Positions 33,165 through 44,764 of a stretch of 64,000 bases of DNA are shown in pieces (the stretch's first letter is position 1; every line of letters starts with the position of its first letter). The notes beneath the pieces were generated by a model. That model did not search any database, was not told the DNA's origin, and was given only the letters and a program-made list of their open reading frames with translations. Made by a program: the position numbers and the translations under genes. Source of the DNA: Entonaema liquescens (Eukaryota > Ascomycota > Sordariomycetes > Xylariales > Xylariaceae); contig CADCSX010000009.1 in assembly GCA_902805475.1 (NCBI GenBank), forward strand, positions 1,798,001 through 1,862,000. Direction: 5' to 3'.

Positions 33165-34529
33165 ATGGCGTTGCAGACCTTAAACTCAGGCCTCCAGAGC
33201 GCTTACACATCCAGAAAAGAACAAGACTCGTCACATCCTTTAAGTCTCGCATTTAATCTAGGAGAATCTCGCTTTTCTACCAGGTCGCCATCTATATCTT
33301 CCACTTCAAGTCAAGACACAATGTCGAGCAACACTACCAACACATCCGCCTCATCACATGATGTGGTTGAAAATGCCTATTTCAGCTCCAACCCGCCCCC
33401 TAAGGCCTTACCACAACATGTTGCCGCCGCTAAATCATTCATAAATCAACATGCGGCGGCGAACAGGCGTGTCGTCCTCGTCACCTCCGGCGGGACTACC
33501 GTGCCTCTCGAAAAGAATACAGTGCGCTTTATTGACAACTTCAGCGCCGGCACACGAGGTGCTACCTCGGCCGAATACTTTCTAGAGTCTGGATATGCTG
33601 TTATCTTCCTGCATAGACAGTTCAGTTTACTTCCGTACAGTCGTCATTATAGTCATTCTACCGACTGCTTTTTAGACTTCCTACACGAGGATCCAGATGG
33701 AAGCGTTGTCGCAAACCCAGCGCATCAAGACAAGATGCTACGTGTGTTACGCAAGTATAACGCTGCTAAGAGGCAGAACCTCCTACTGATGCTTCCTTTC
33801 GTCACTATTACCGATTATCTGCACGAGCTTCGTGAAGTAGCCCAGCTGATGCGCCCACTGGGCCCAAACGGCCTGTTGTATCTAGCCGCGGCTGTAAGCG
33901 ACTTCTTTGTGCCGGCAGACCGCATGTCGGAACACAAGATTCAAAGCACGGACGCCACAGATATGCTCAAGAAACAGCAAGGGCCGACCACAGTAACAAA
34001 GGAACCTAGGGACCCAGCGAGCCAAGAAGAGGAGGCCTTTGACAATTTCGACTCGTCGCCAGCAGTGCCCCGGAGCAAGCGTCTCATCGTCGACTTAGAC
34101 CCCGTGCCCAAATTCCTCAAAAACCTCGTAGACGGCTGGGCGCCCGAGGGCATGATCGTCTCGTTCAAGCTGGAGACCGACCCGGCGATCCTCGTGCACA
34201 AGGCCAAGTACTCGCTCGAGCGGTACCAGCACCACCTCGTCGTCGGAAACCTGCTGGCCACACGCAAGTGGGAGGTCGTCTTCGTCGCGCCCAACCAGGA
34301 CGACAAGTGGATCCGCGTCCCCATCAACCGGCGCAAGAAGACGCTGAGCGGTGCCGAGGAACTCGTCGGCGCTGCAGACCAGAAGAGCGGGGAGAACAAG
34401 CCGCTAGACCCGGCGACGCTGCCGGAGGGCGAACCCGAAATGGAAATTGAGAGCCTGATTATACCCGCCGTCGAGGAGCTGCATTCGAAGCATATCGGAC
34501 TGGCTGCCGAGAGGAACGGGGCTAAGTAG
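33165..34529 (+). CDS. CAB2: Phosphopantothenate-cysteine ligase (coenzyme A synthesis)
   Basis: Second enzyme of CoA synthesis from pantothenate: joins 4'-phosphopantothenate to cysteine. The signature RRVVLVTSGGTTVPLEKNTVRFIDNFSAGTRGATSAEYFLE is nearly invariant in eukaryotic members, followed by GYAVIFLHRQFSLLPYSRHYSH, then YLAAAVSDFFVP and a late MIVSFKLETD and VVGNLLATRK. An insertion rich in charged residues splits the second half. Single exon. Three in-frame starts are possible: 33057, 33165 (context AACACAATGG) and 33321. Family similarity starts only after 33321 (VENAYFSSNPPP), which would give 402 residues; 33165 gives 454. I report 33165 with little confidence in that choice, though none in doubt about the enzyme. 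Confidence 0.92.
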   Translation: MALQTLNSGLQSAYTSRKEQDSSHPLSLAFNLGESRFSTRSPSISSTSSQDTMSSNTTNTSASSHDVVENAYFSSNPPPKALPQHVAAAKSFINQHAAANRRVVLVTSGGTTVPLEKNTVRFIDNFSAGTRGATSAEYFLESGYAVIFLHRQFSLLPYSRHYSHSTDCFLDFLHEDPDGSVVANPAHQDKMLRVLRKYNAAKRQNLLLMLPFVTITDYLHELREVAQLMRPLGPNGLLYLAAAVSDFFVPADRMSEHKIQSTDATDMLKKQQGPTTVTKEPRDPASQEEEAFDNFDSSPAVPRSKRLIVDLDPVPKFLKNLVDGWAPEGMIVSFKLETDPAILVHKAKYSLERYQHHLVVGNLLATRKWEVVFVAPNQDDKWIRVPINRRKKTLSGAEELVGAADQKSGENKPLDPATLPEGEPEMEIESLIIPAVEELHSKHIGLAAERNGAK

Positions 34530-35561
34530 TCGCGGTTGGGCGGTCCAAGGGAAGTTGCTTTGTTATATCATGGGGCGGCGTTTTTATGTATATATTCCCA
34601 ACGCCGATGTCCACAGTAGAGTACAGTAATCACATTGATCTCGTTCTGGGATGTAGTAGTTCTCAATCACCAGACGACAGATTGCCTAGAAGCGAGAAGC
34701 TAAGACTACTTCATATGCTGCTAGCTATATTGTTTATGGATTCTGTCATTTATATATGGTTTAATGTACCTACTACCTACGGAAGCTTTTATTAGAATGT
34801 ATAACTCTATAGAAGTCTTAAAATATCTTTAGTGGCATAAATGACCGTCTATCTAGATAGATACACTATTACTTCATCGCCGCCACGTAAATAAATGGAC
34901 GTGTATGAGAGGCACATACAGTTTGCATGTGGCGAACAATGTTTATGTCACTGCAAGGAGATTGTAACTGCAACCGCTTGATGATGCGCTACTATTCTAT
35001 ATCACCTACCTGATATCACAAAGAAGACATAATATGCTTAACAAAGATATAGAAATTAAACAGCTCACCAACTACGAACTTATGTGCTGTGCATAAGGTA
35101 TTGTATTCTTGTTCTGGGGAAGCCACGAATTACAAATATGCCACAAGAGCTCTTCAGAACGACAAATCGTTAACTACGCTTATTGATACAACTACAGTCT
35201 TGATAAGAAAGGGTTTGTCCTCCGTTTTCAGCAACCGAATAGCGACGTGAAAGGATCATACCGGATTTGAGAAAGGAGTAGGGAACGAATCCAAAGGACG
35301 ACATATATTACCTCACGTTACGTGGTGATAACTTACTAAGCCTTGAAGTAGGCACCTTAAAATTCGCATAGACAATTCGCAACAGAAACGTAGACAAAGC
35401 CGAAATATACGGTACCGCCGGACGCAGACCTTTTACTGCCAACTCCTTTGTGCCGCAATACGAACAAAAGTGCTGTCAAGCTCAGGCAAGCTTTCCACCT
35501 CGTCGCGTGTACACCGTCAGTTTTCCTATTCTGTTGCTTGCGAACATCTCGTGGCATCGTC
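34530..35561. other. Intergenic spacer, no gene seen
   Basis: About 1.0 kb AT-rich spacer. It holds the CAB2 3' UTR and the promoter of the coiled-coil gene. The frame of the latter is open for 38 codons upstream of the chosen ATG, without conserved features. Confidence 0.5.
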
Positions 35562-37940
35562 ATGGCGCTAGTAACCGCACCCCAGTGGAGCGACGAGCTC
35601 AGAATCGTCGCTGAAAAGATAAACGCGAAGCTGCTCGATGATAAGAAAGCCATTACATATAATACTAGTTTCGACAAAGACAGCGTCGAGACAATTATAC
35701 GCGAGTTATTGAATGACTTGGTACCCAATTTGGCTAAAGGGCGAGAAGATGCCCTAGAGACATCTTTAAAAAACACTCAAAATGAACTTAAATTAGTAAC
35801 GCAGAAAAGGGATATAGCTTTAAAGGAACTGAAGGATGCGGAGAAAGTACTTGTCGATGCTGAGGCACGATATATGGATCAAATATCAAGAACAAAAGAA
35901 GAACTCAACAGCCAGGTAACACATGTCGAGTCAGAACGTGACAAGAAGAAAAAGAAAATTGAGATACTAGAAGAGCAGATGAAGGCGAAAGATGCCAAGT
36001 ACTTACAGGACACGAAACGAATCGAGGACAACTATGAAGCATTGCAGGCGAATTATAAAAAGTTAGAGAAAGAAAAGTATGGAGTCGATGCACAACTGAA
36101 GCGCGCAAGGGACACGATTCTAGAAAAGAGTAAAGATCTCGAAGCTGAGACGTCGCTCGGACGCAGTACCCAAGCTAAATACGAGCTGAAAGAGGAGGAG
36201 CTGAAAAAGGCAAACACCACTAACAAAAATCTCAACGACAAGATTCGCGATCTCGAGAAGTACATTGCCGAAAGCCTTGTGAGAGAAAAAGACATTCGGC
36301 ACAAATTGGAGGGAAGAGAAAGAGAGATCGTGAAGCTGGAGAAGAAACTAGCCGAATTTGTTAGGATTAGAAGCGGAAGCTTCAGGAGTTCAAAGAGCAC
36401 ATCCTCGATCTTGTCACAGAGAGGTAGTGGAGATACCCTCGACAACGAGCTCGGTGCCATAGAAGACAAAGAGTTAGTCCTAGAGCTTGAAGAGGAACTC
36501 GCGGAGCTTCGAGGCGACCATAGCGCTCTCGAACTAGAAGTCAAGCAGCTCAAGACCGAGCGTGATGACCTAGAGAGACAGTTCAAGGAGGCTAATCTCA
36601 AGGCTGATGGCCTCACCAAGGTAGTCGCTCGCCTGGAAACCCAAGTAAGCACCCTTGCCAAGCGAGAAAAGGAGCTGGAGACCCAGCTCAAGGCTAAGGG
36701 CCAGGATGTCAAGAAGCTCGAGGACGAACTCAACAAGGCGAATGCCGAGGTGGCGCGACTCAAGCAAAGCTCCGGTAGCAAATCCAGCAGTCCCTCAGTA
36801 GCCGACTCCGACGCCGCAATCCAGAAATGCGAGAAGGAGAAGGCCGACCTGGCAGACGAGATCGCAAGACTCGAGCGGGAGCTCGAACAAACGCGCGATG
36901 AACTCAAGAAGAATCCAACGGCAGACGAGATCAGCGAGCTCCGCCGCCTCCTCGAGCAAGCAGAGAAAGACCTCGAAGCCGAGCGAGAGGCCCGTGCCGC
37001 CCTGGACCAAGCAGTTAAGGATCTGGAGAGCAACCTGAGCGCCCAAGAGGCCAAGTGCGAGAGCGACGCACGCGCCGTGGCCACCGCGCACCAAGCGCGC
37101 ATCGAAGGGCTGGAAGCCGAGTTCAAGGCCAAGCAAGGCCAGACGAACGAGTCGCGCGACGGCCTCGCCAGGTTCTGGGACGAAGTGGCCAGCAGGGTGA
37201 CGGCGAAGTGCCAGGAACTAGACGGGCAGTTCAAGGAGCAGCTCAAGCAAAACCAGAACACGCGCGACCAGTACGCGGTCCGCCTCAACGCCGCCAACGT
37301 GGAGATCCGTCGCAACCCGGACACCCCGGAGACGGAGGTAGCCAAGCGTCGCGCGACGGGCATCGCGCGCGAGATCGAGCGTATGAACGGCGTCATCGGC
37401 ACCCTGACTCGGGAGATCGACTGGTTCGAGGACATCCTGCCCGAGTTCAACGAGGGTTCCCGCCGCGCCCGCGAAGCCTACGAGCAAGCCGCGCGAGCAG
37501 CCGACGCCGCCGCTGCTGCCACTACTGCTGCCGCCGATGCCGCACGTGCTCAGGCCGAGGCCGAGGCGCAAACCGCGTGGCAGAACCGAGCCGCGGCAGA
37601 GGCGAACCGAGCCACGGCAGAAGCGCACCAAGCTGCGATAATGATGAGCTGGGCGGCATGGCGCGACAAGTGGGCTGGTATTGCCCAGCTGTTCTGGCGC
37701 GACCGGTGGAACGCCGTAGCGATTGGCAATCTCGCAGTGATGGCTATGCTACTCATTACGCTCTTGGCGCAGGGACGGGAATTGGCGATATGGAGGGCGG
37801 CAAATACGCCGTCGAAGAGAGCTCTGTTCGTGGGTGTGATGGACCGACCGGCTATCTGCATCAGGGAGCCATCGTGGAATCTAGTTTGGGAGTTCATTGC
37901 CACGTTGACGGCTGGCGTGTGGTGGACATGGAAACATTGA
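35562..37940 (+). CDS. Long coiled-coil protein with C-terminal membrane region (unknown function)
   Basis: Single-exon gene of 792 residues. After a short globular start (MALVTAPQWSDELRIVAEKI) nearly 500 residues are heptad-like, rich in Glu, Lys, Leu and Ala, with a short Ser-rich break near residues 268-290 and another near 405. An Ala-rich, highly repetitive helix follows (about 640-695). Two hydrophobic segments lie near the end (about 722-742, LAVMAMLLITLLAQ, and about 773-790, WEFIATLTAGVWWTW), which suggests a membrane hairpin or tail anchor with the coiled coil on one side. The start at 35562 was chosen for its context (GTCATGGCG); an ATG 38 codons upstream (35448) is possible. I do not recognise a family; resemblance to SMC or golgin proteins would be only compositional. 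Confidence 0.75.
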   Translation: MALVTAPQWSDELRIVAEKINAKLLDDKKAITYNTSFDKDSVETIIRELLNDLVPNLAKGREDALETSLKNTQNELKLVTQKRDIALKELKDAEKVLVDAEARYMDQISRTKEELNSQVTHVESERDKKKKKIEILEEQMKAKDAKYLQDTKRIEDNYEALQANYKKLEKEKYGVDAQLKRARDTILEKSKDLEAETSLGRSTQAKYELKEEELKKANTTNKNLNDKIRDLEKYIAESLVREKDIRHKLEGREREIVKLEKKLAEFVRIRSGSFRSSKSTSSILSQRGSGDTLDNELGAIEDKELVLELEEELAELRGDHSALELEVKQLKTERDDLERQFKEANLKADGLTKVVARLETQVSTLAKREKELETQLKAKGQDVKKLEDELNKANAEVARLKQSSGSKSSSPSVADSDAAIQKCEKEKADLADEIARLERELEQTRDELKKNPTADEISELRRLLEQAEKDLEAEREARAALDQAVKDLESNLSAQEAKCESDARAVATAHQARIEGLEAEFKAKQGQTNESRDGLARFWDEVASRVTAKCQELDGQFKEQLKQNQNTRDQYAVRLNAANVEIRRNPDTPETEVAKRRATGIAREIERMNGVIGTLTREIDWFEDILPEFNEGSRRAREAYEQAARAADAAAAATTAAADAARAQAEAEAQTAWQNRAAAEANRATAEAHQAAIMMSWAAWRDKWAGIAQLFWRDRWNAVAIGNLAVMAMLLITLLAQGRELAIWRAANTPSKRALFVGVMDRPAICIREPSWNLVWEFIATLTAGVWWTWKH

Positions 37941-38857
37941 TTAAGTACCTAAGATCTAGTATGGACTTGTGGTCACTTGTCGATAGAAAAAGCCAGTCTT
38001 GAGGCTCTTTTGTTACCTTTATCCATGTGCTGTACCTTGACTAAAGGGGGTTGATCGAGGTACGTGATGGGATAAGGGTGGTGTATGAACAACATAGTTT
38101 TATTTTGTTTAACTAATTGATATTTGATCTTGCTGTTTTCGGCGCATAATACTTAGTCTGTTATTTATTTGTCAGCTGTTTCGGAAGATATGGAGTATAG
38201 TGTCTTTTAAGTTGATGAGAAATGATTTGGAATTGAGTTTTAAGTTGAAACGATACCGACTGCTGCTGCCACTAAAGCAATCTGCACCGTGCATAGCGTG
38301 ATTTACACTATAAACGTACCATAGTTCGCACCGTTGAGGGTCCCACGGGTCCCACGGGTTCCACGGTCTTATGATGTCAACGGTGCGTCGGTGACAGTTT
38401 CAGAAGACTTCACTAAGCAAGAGCTTAGTAACACCTAAAATTACCTATCTACCTATCACAAGTATAAATCTTCTACAAATAGCATCATGAGATTAAATTC
38501 CAAATACTCAAATATAAGTAATGCAAGTCACTAAGAAGAGTGTGCATGTTAAATAAGGTGACAGTTCACAAAAGAAAAAAAAAAAAAAAAAGGATGAAAC
38601 CTTATAAGAATGAATATTAATCGATCTCGGTTGAGAACATTAAAACTACTGTTGATTCCTTTAATATCAATAAACCTTCAAGACAAACATTCTTTGTCAC
38701 ACAAGTTCCACGACGTCACTACAACTTCGTATCTAGAGGCTACCTGACAATAACCAACACCAAGAAGTTGAAGACAATTCATTCAAACACTCAAAGAATA
38801 TCATTCACACAAACGAGAATCCAACCAAGCCGGACACAACTCACCTGCTCCCGCAAC
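37941..38857. other. Intergenic spacer with short repeats
   Basis: About 900 bp between two plus-strand genes. It contains three near-identical copies of GGGTCCCAC (38338-38364) and a run of 17 A residues (38575-38591). No gene is supported. Confidence 0.55.
38338..38364. repeat. Three tandem copies of GGGTCCCAC
   Basis: Two perfect copies and one with a single C-to-T change. Each unit is partly self-complementary (GGG/CCC). No function evident. Confidence 0.8.
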
Positions 38858-39753
38858 ATGTCTTCTAAACTAGTACCCTCCAACCCGAGTGAGGTAGCTG
38901 TTATCCGGAACATCACGCCGAACATCGTGACAGTCTCCGTGCCATTTGCTCGATTCGGCATCCTTCGCGTGGGCGGGCGCGGTACCATAAGTAAGAAAAT
39001 TCTCGAGTCCTTCGTCTCTGGGTCAAGTATACTCGCTAACCAACTCCAGTACGTCTTACCTCTGGTACCCTCGCAGTGTACTCCCCCGTAGCCCTGACTC
39101 CCGAGACGCAAGCCAAAGTCAACGAGCTAGGCGGTCGCGTCGGGTACATCATCGCAGGGGACCTAGAGCACCATATCTTCCTGTCCGAGTGGGCGCGCGC
39201 GTATCCCGACGCCAAACTCCTCGGGCCCAAGGGTCTGCAGGAGAAGCGCGAGAAGGTCAAAGATGACCCGCGCATCGGACACGAGCCCTTCGCATTCACG
39301 TGGGACCCGTCAAACCGACGGGATGCCGCTGGAGTCAGCGACGAGTTCGCAGCTGACTTTGAGGTCGAGTTTGTGGACGCGCACCCGAACAAGGAGGTCG
39401 TGCTCTTCTACAAGCCGGACCGCGCGCTGATACAAGCAGACCTACTATTTAATCTTCCTGCGACGGAGCAGTACTCGAGGGTGCCCGAGGCGGAGAAGAG
39501 TTCGCACGGGCTGCTGAACCGGATATTCCTGTCCCTCAACAGTACGGATGGGGAAGCAAAGGGGTTGAAGCGGTTCCTGTGGTATGGGATTAGTAACGGG
39601 GCGGGGGATCGCGCGGGCTTTAACGAGAGCGTGCGAAGGATCGCCGCGTGGGAACCCGAGATCATCGTGCCGTGCCATGGGGAGACTGTGGAGAAGAATG
39701 GCGGGGAACTGTTCAGGAAAGCCTTTGAGTGGCATCTGCAAGGTCACAAGTAA
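38858..39753 (+). CDS. DUF4336 domain protein
   Basis: Exons 38858-38990 and 39050-39753 (intron 59 nt, GTAAGA...CCAG, branch GCTAAC) encode 278 residues. The sequence matches the DUF4336 layout: an opening VRNITP-like strand (VIRNITPNIVTVSVPFARFG), a GGRGTIIRLTSGTLAVYSPVALTPE segment that crosses the splice site, the GYIIAGDLEHHIFLSEWARAYP motif with its His pair, LLGPKGLQEKR, and a late IIVPCHGET. The overall pattern recalls metallo-beta-lactamase-like folds, with the HH and PCHG positions as possible metal ligands; that is inference. The family has no assigned reaction as far as I know. The protein is basic at the N-terminus without a clear targeting signal. Confidence 0.85.
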
Positions 39754-40370
39754 GCGTGGCACTACTGGTGGCTAATCATAGGAGCTGTGTGGTGAAACAT
39801 GGCGGCTGTCCGTTCTGTTGAGATGAGTTGCTACTGAAGATGATTCGGCGTACGGGGATGGGGAGTATATGGCGAAATGTGTTGAAGAGGATGATACCAG
39901 TGTATGTGCATGTATATATGTATATCCGTTAAAAGTGCGTAACCTAATGCGAATCATATTTACACATATAAATGACTATCGGTATTAGCATGGGACCTGC
40001 ATTACCCCCTGAATCTCGATCCCAGCGCGGACATACTCGACCTTCCGAGCATATGGACTATCTGTATGGACTATTCGAATCTCCATTGGCATGCCCATAT
40101 GAGACACTCATCATCATCGCTTACACATTGCTTACCATCGCCGCACTCACACAGGAACTCCTGTCCTACCCACCACCCGTAGCACCAAATCTCCACGATC
40201 CTAGCGCCAATCCTCGCGCGAGCATACACATGCATATATACGTATATACCTGCGTTACGTTCGGTACACAAACAGCTTACAGCTCCACATGTCACCGCAC
40301 ACGCGAATCGCAAAACTCCGACCTAGGTCATGTTTTAAACACAACAAAGAACAAGAGCAACAGAAGAAAA

Positions 40371-40389
40371 GAAGAAGAAGAAGAAGAAG
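40371..40389. repeat. GAA microsatellite, about 6 copies
   Basis: Uninterrupted GAA units in intergenic DNA, followed by GCGAAGG. Confidence 0.85.
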
Positions 40390-43300
40390 CGAAGGTGAGA
40401 AATTTCATTAGAACGACATAGCCTAGTCCGACGCCGTCACTTTTCCCTCCGTGTCCCCCCTTCGAGAATCCCATCCTGATCTGCCCAACCTAGTACACGT
40501 AACAGTAGCAAGTAACAGCAAAATATATGTGTGTATGTATGACCCTACAGAAACGCCCACAACACCTAGCACCCGTACTATCGTAAGGAAGGATTCGAGA
40601 CATTCGAGAACAGTTGCCCTGTTCGGAGCGCCGCGAGCGCCCACCGCGCATTGTGTCATTGTCTCTGCTACTGTAGGACTCGTCCCGGCTTCTAAGTCCT
40701 TCTATTCGGCTTCTGTTGCCCAAGCATTGTCCTCTCGTCATCAGTGGAAAAAAAAGAGCTTAGCTTAAGTTAGCGTAGCCATTGCCTCCCCCCCTATTTT
40801 GCTGAAAGTTATTAGTTTAGTTTATTTTTTTCTTCCTTGTTGATCCCAGTCGAAAGTCTGATGATTGGAAAGAATGTCGTATTCGTCATCTGCGCCTATC
40901 GTAACACCGCATCTTATAGGAGCGTCCTAGTGTGATTCGATCGATGCGACTCGGTTCACTTGGACGAGCTCTTACTATGGTCTCGAGTCCGGTGCTCGTG
41001 CTCGTCCGGACTCGAGTCGTCCTCGTCGGCGGCCTCGCTGTCATATGCGTAGTCGTTGGATGTTATCTTGAAAAGGTCTTGCTTTGTCGGATGACCCTCA
41101 TTCAGCACCTATTTTCAATTACCAGGTCAGAGAATATTTCTTATAGAATTCAATTCTTGGATATAATTATTGAGACGTACTGTGCATAGTTTACACCGCT
41201 GGCCAAAATGGGCGACTTTGTTCTGGCAATTGACCGATCCCTATTTTCGGCTATGTTAATGACGCTATCTTTCACAGAAAGAAAACTCGGAGGACTACTA
41301 ACATAGTAGTTTGCGCAATAGCAATGCATATTGATCAGTTGTATTTGATTTTCCAACACTGGATGAAGTTCGAGAATTGTGTTGAAAGTATAGATGAAAT
41401 CTGTATATCAAAGGCTAGCTCGATGGATTCTAAAGTCGTTTAGGCAAAGTAATGTTTTCAGTATTCTATTACAAGTTGAAATATTTAAGTAAAGTTAAGT
41501 TTCTGGTATCGGCATGTGAAGGTGAAGAGACTTCCGAGGAGCATGAAGCTTCAGATGTGGGAGAGAGAGAAGCCCCCTTCTTATATCTGGACAAACTACT
41601 GCGTTAGATAAGGAATATTGTAGGTATCTGTGTGGATGGATGCATATAAGTGATGAGAGTACGTATCATACATAGAATAGCTACCTAGGTAGCTTAAGAG
41701 GTAGCTATGTAGCTTAGCTCGACCCCCCCGATGCTCCGATTCATCATGATGGTTTGCTCAGCTCTTCCCTGGAGAGTTCCACAGCAGCAACCACTCAGCA
41801 CGAGCCCCCCTCCGACCCAAACGGACCTTGTCCCGTCGAACTCAAAACCTGGGGGGCGTGTGGATCCACGAGCCCGTCCTTCCCGGGTCTCTGGACGAGT
41901 CCCATCTCCTCCCTCCTTGCCCGTACGTACGCTGGAGCGAAGGCCCCGACAACTCGGTACGTTATGTACGTTTGCTCGCCACGCTTACTTTTCCCATCTA
42001 GCATACGAACGAGGAGCTATCCTATGGGCTATTTCTTTTACGCAAGGGTTGTAAGGATGTAGTTTACGATGCGAAGGAGCTAAGCCGATAGCGTCGCCAA
42101 GGTTGCCCATCTAGGAAGGGCTGGTTGTCTGTACTCTTTAGGACATACACGTGTTATATACCTATATATGTATATACATATACGTGTATATACGTTAGGT
42201 GCGTCCATCTCCTACGGGCTGGGCCTTTTGCCTCGCACGACCTGTTCGTCTGATGATTTTTTCTTTCTAGTGATATACTACTTTGAGAAGGTAATCTTCT
42301 TGATGATGGCTGGGAACGAATGCCGCAAGCATCCGTCTTGATTTTCGCCGTTTCACCATGCGACCTCTCGGAGTATTTTAAGTTAACCCCGTGCTGCGAT
42401 CTCATACCGGCTCGTCGCACGATCAACGCACGTACTAGAAGCATTCTATACGTTATACACCCTACATACCTATATACCATACCTATTACGTGGTACACAT
42501 ATATAGAAGTAGGTAACGCAGTAAACGCCAAATACTAAATTTCGTTGGCAACTATTGCATTACTCGGTCTAGGAGGGAAATCCCCGAAATTCGTTCTAGA
42601 ACTCCGTAGCTTTGCGATTTAGGAGGAGACGTCTTCCGCCAACCTAACGATGATGTCAAGCGTAACATCGCACCATCGCATACACTGCCGCTCTAATATG
42701 TCGAGATAAGCTCCCAGCCCCTTATATGCCGGGACGCCCCTCCAAAGTAGTCGACGGCAGAAAACTCAGATAAGTAGACCCGATGCGGCGGTTGCAATGG
42801 ATAGTAAAGGTTCAACGGGTTCTTCTATAAGTTACCTAAGTAGATATATATATGTATGCAAATATAACTACCTCTTATACATACACATACATTACTTACA
42901 TGTGCATACATACCTACATCTTACACGCACGCACGTACCTGACCTATAGGTATAAGTCGAGCGGTGCCGCGTTGCATCGTACCTATTGCAACCCATCTCC
43001 CCAATTTAGCATAATCTATAAGTTATCTTATTGTACCTACCTATATCTCCCTAGTGCAACGATTCTAGACCAAGATCTTCGAGCGCCGAGGAATAACAGG
43101 TCTGGCGAATAAGAACTGTCGGAGGTGATACACCATCGACGACATCAGACAACGTACGAGGCTCTCCAGACACAGACAATAAAAAAATCCCCATCCTCCA
43201 AGAACAACGGCATACGTCGAATAGGTGGATGATAAATTGCGAAACTAAAGGAAACCTAGATACCGATATCGAAACTAACCCGCATCTCCCGCATATCGGC

Positions 43301-43637
43301 CGGATGAGGGAAGAGTGCCCTTTGCTTTACCTTTGTACTTGCGCTGCCGGCTTGCGTTACCGAAGCCAAAGACAGTTTTGACTCGGTGAGACGCGTGTAT
43401 GCCACCATACCACCAGCACCCAACCAACCAGCTAGCCACGCATGTGAAGCAAAGCCCAGAACGCTACCTTACATATCCACAGAAAACTTCTGTCTCACAT
43501 CGTCACTACATATCTTAAATGGATACCTTCAGAAAAAAAAAAAAAAGAAAAGATAACTAATAAGAAAAATAAAAATAAAAAACTTATGGGTATTCTATCC
43601 CTTGACTTTCCGCTAAACCTTACGAGTCTAAATCTCG

Positions 43638-43657
43638 TCAAGCTCAAGCTCAAGCTC
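43638..43657. repeat. TCAAGC repeat, about 3 copies
   Basis: A 6-base unit is repeated three times in intergenic DNA, directly followed by a pyrimidine/purine mixed stretch. Confidence 0.7.
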
Positions 43658-44764
43658 GAAGATCGACATATCTATAGCGCGATCTTCGGAGCTTGCTTCC
43701 CGTCGACTAACATCATCCTCGGGTCCCAAGGGGCGCTCCCTTACAGCTAGACTACCCACCCAAGCTACCTAAGCTATCTACCCACGTCTAACATATGAAA
43801 AATACTGGCTATCTTAAACTTATGGCCCTGATAATTAGATAGTGCTAGCCCAATTCTTCCGGCAGCTTGGTTGACACTCGAGTCAGGGAACCGGCTAGGG
43901 CGGATATATCGGCTCTAAGTTCCCATAGATACACATTCATACAATAATACTACCTACACCTCTCGGATAGGGAGCAAGGCATAGCTGGACAAGAAAGAAC
44001 AATTCTAGTCTAGTCGCTAGGCCAAGGAATCCCAGCCTTGTAAGCTTTTTGCACTTCTTTAAGTAGGACCAAAACACGAACACTCCGCGAGCACAGATCT
44101 AGAACACGAGCGAAGAACGTAGCACGTCGTCTTCCCAAGCCTTGAGGGGGTTTTTTGGGTCCATAGTCTTTCGGGTCTTGTTGTGATTACGGTAGGGATT
44201 TCCTACTAGGTAGTTTCTAGACACATCCTCCCTTTCCCCTTCCCGAAATCCCAGGCGAACCTCCCGAGTCGCCTCTCTCTGTCTTTCCTCCTCTTCCCTT
44301 CTCATCTCACGACAGGTCGCTCGCTATTACTTGTCGTAACTCAGCTTCACCAAACGCAGCGCAGACTGTGGCGTATAACGAGCCCCCCTCCTTCCAGATT
44401 CTTCTTCTTCACCTTGAAGTACACGTCAGAAAGTTAGTTGCTATGGGCTCCAGCAAAATCCAAAGTCCGTAGCCGATCTGTAATCCGGAAGCTTAGGGCA
44501 CAATTAAAAACTAATTCCTCGCTACTGAAGACATTCTCAAAAACTGAGGTAGAAAGGAAAATGAAATATGCTGGCCAGATAGACAACGAGACACACTCCC
44601 GGCCGCATATATGAATTTGCATGCTTATCCAGTATCCCCTGGTCCTACACGGTCTGGGCCGAGCTGAAACCCCAAATGATCAGATGATAGCTAGGCATGG
44701 CTTACGAGCAGACGAAATGCCTGCTTTATGGTCTCGATTAATAGGTATAGTACGGAAATAGAAT

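Larger units (their letters stand above)
39754..44764. other. Long gene-poor spacer
   Basis: About 5.0 kb between DUF4336 and ROM2, which are convergent. No reading frame shows family resemblance or a spliceable continuation. The region carries a GAA repeat (40371-40389), a TCAAGC repeat (43638-43657), a TATA-rich block at about 42155-42195, copies of the palindrome ACCTAGGT (40321, 41683), and several poly-A/T runs (for example near 43530-43545). It may hold long UTRs, non-coding RNA or eroded DNA; I cannot tell which. Confidence 0.5.

Noticed and set aside
36053..37450. 465-residue minus-strand frame as a gene
   Set aside because: Composition (Ser/Leu/Arg-rich) is the mirror of a coiled-coil coding strand; no domain; the plus strand has a coherent protein.
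39972..40421. 149-codon plus-strand frame after the DUF4336 gene
   Set aside because: It ends in the GAA microsatellite, has biased low-complexity content and shows no family resemblance.
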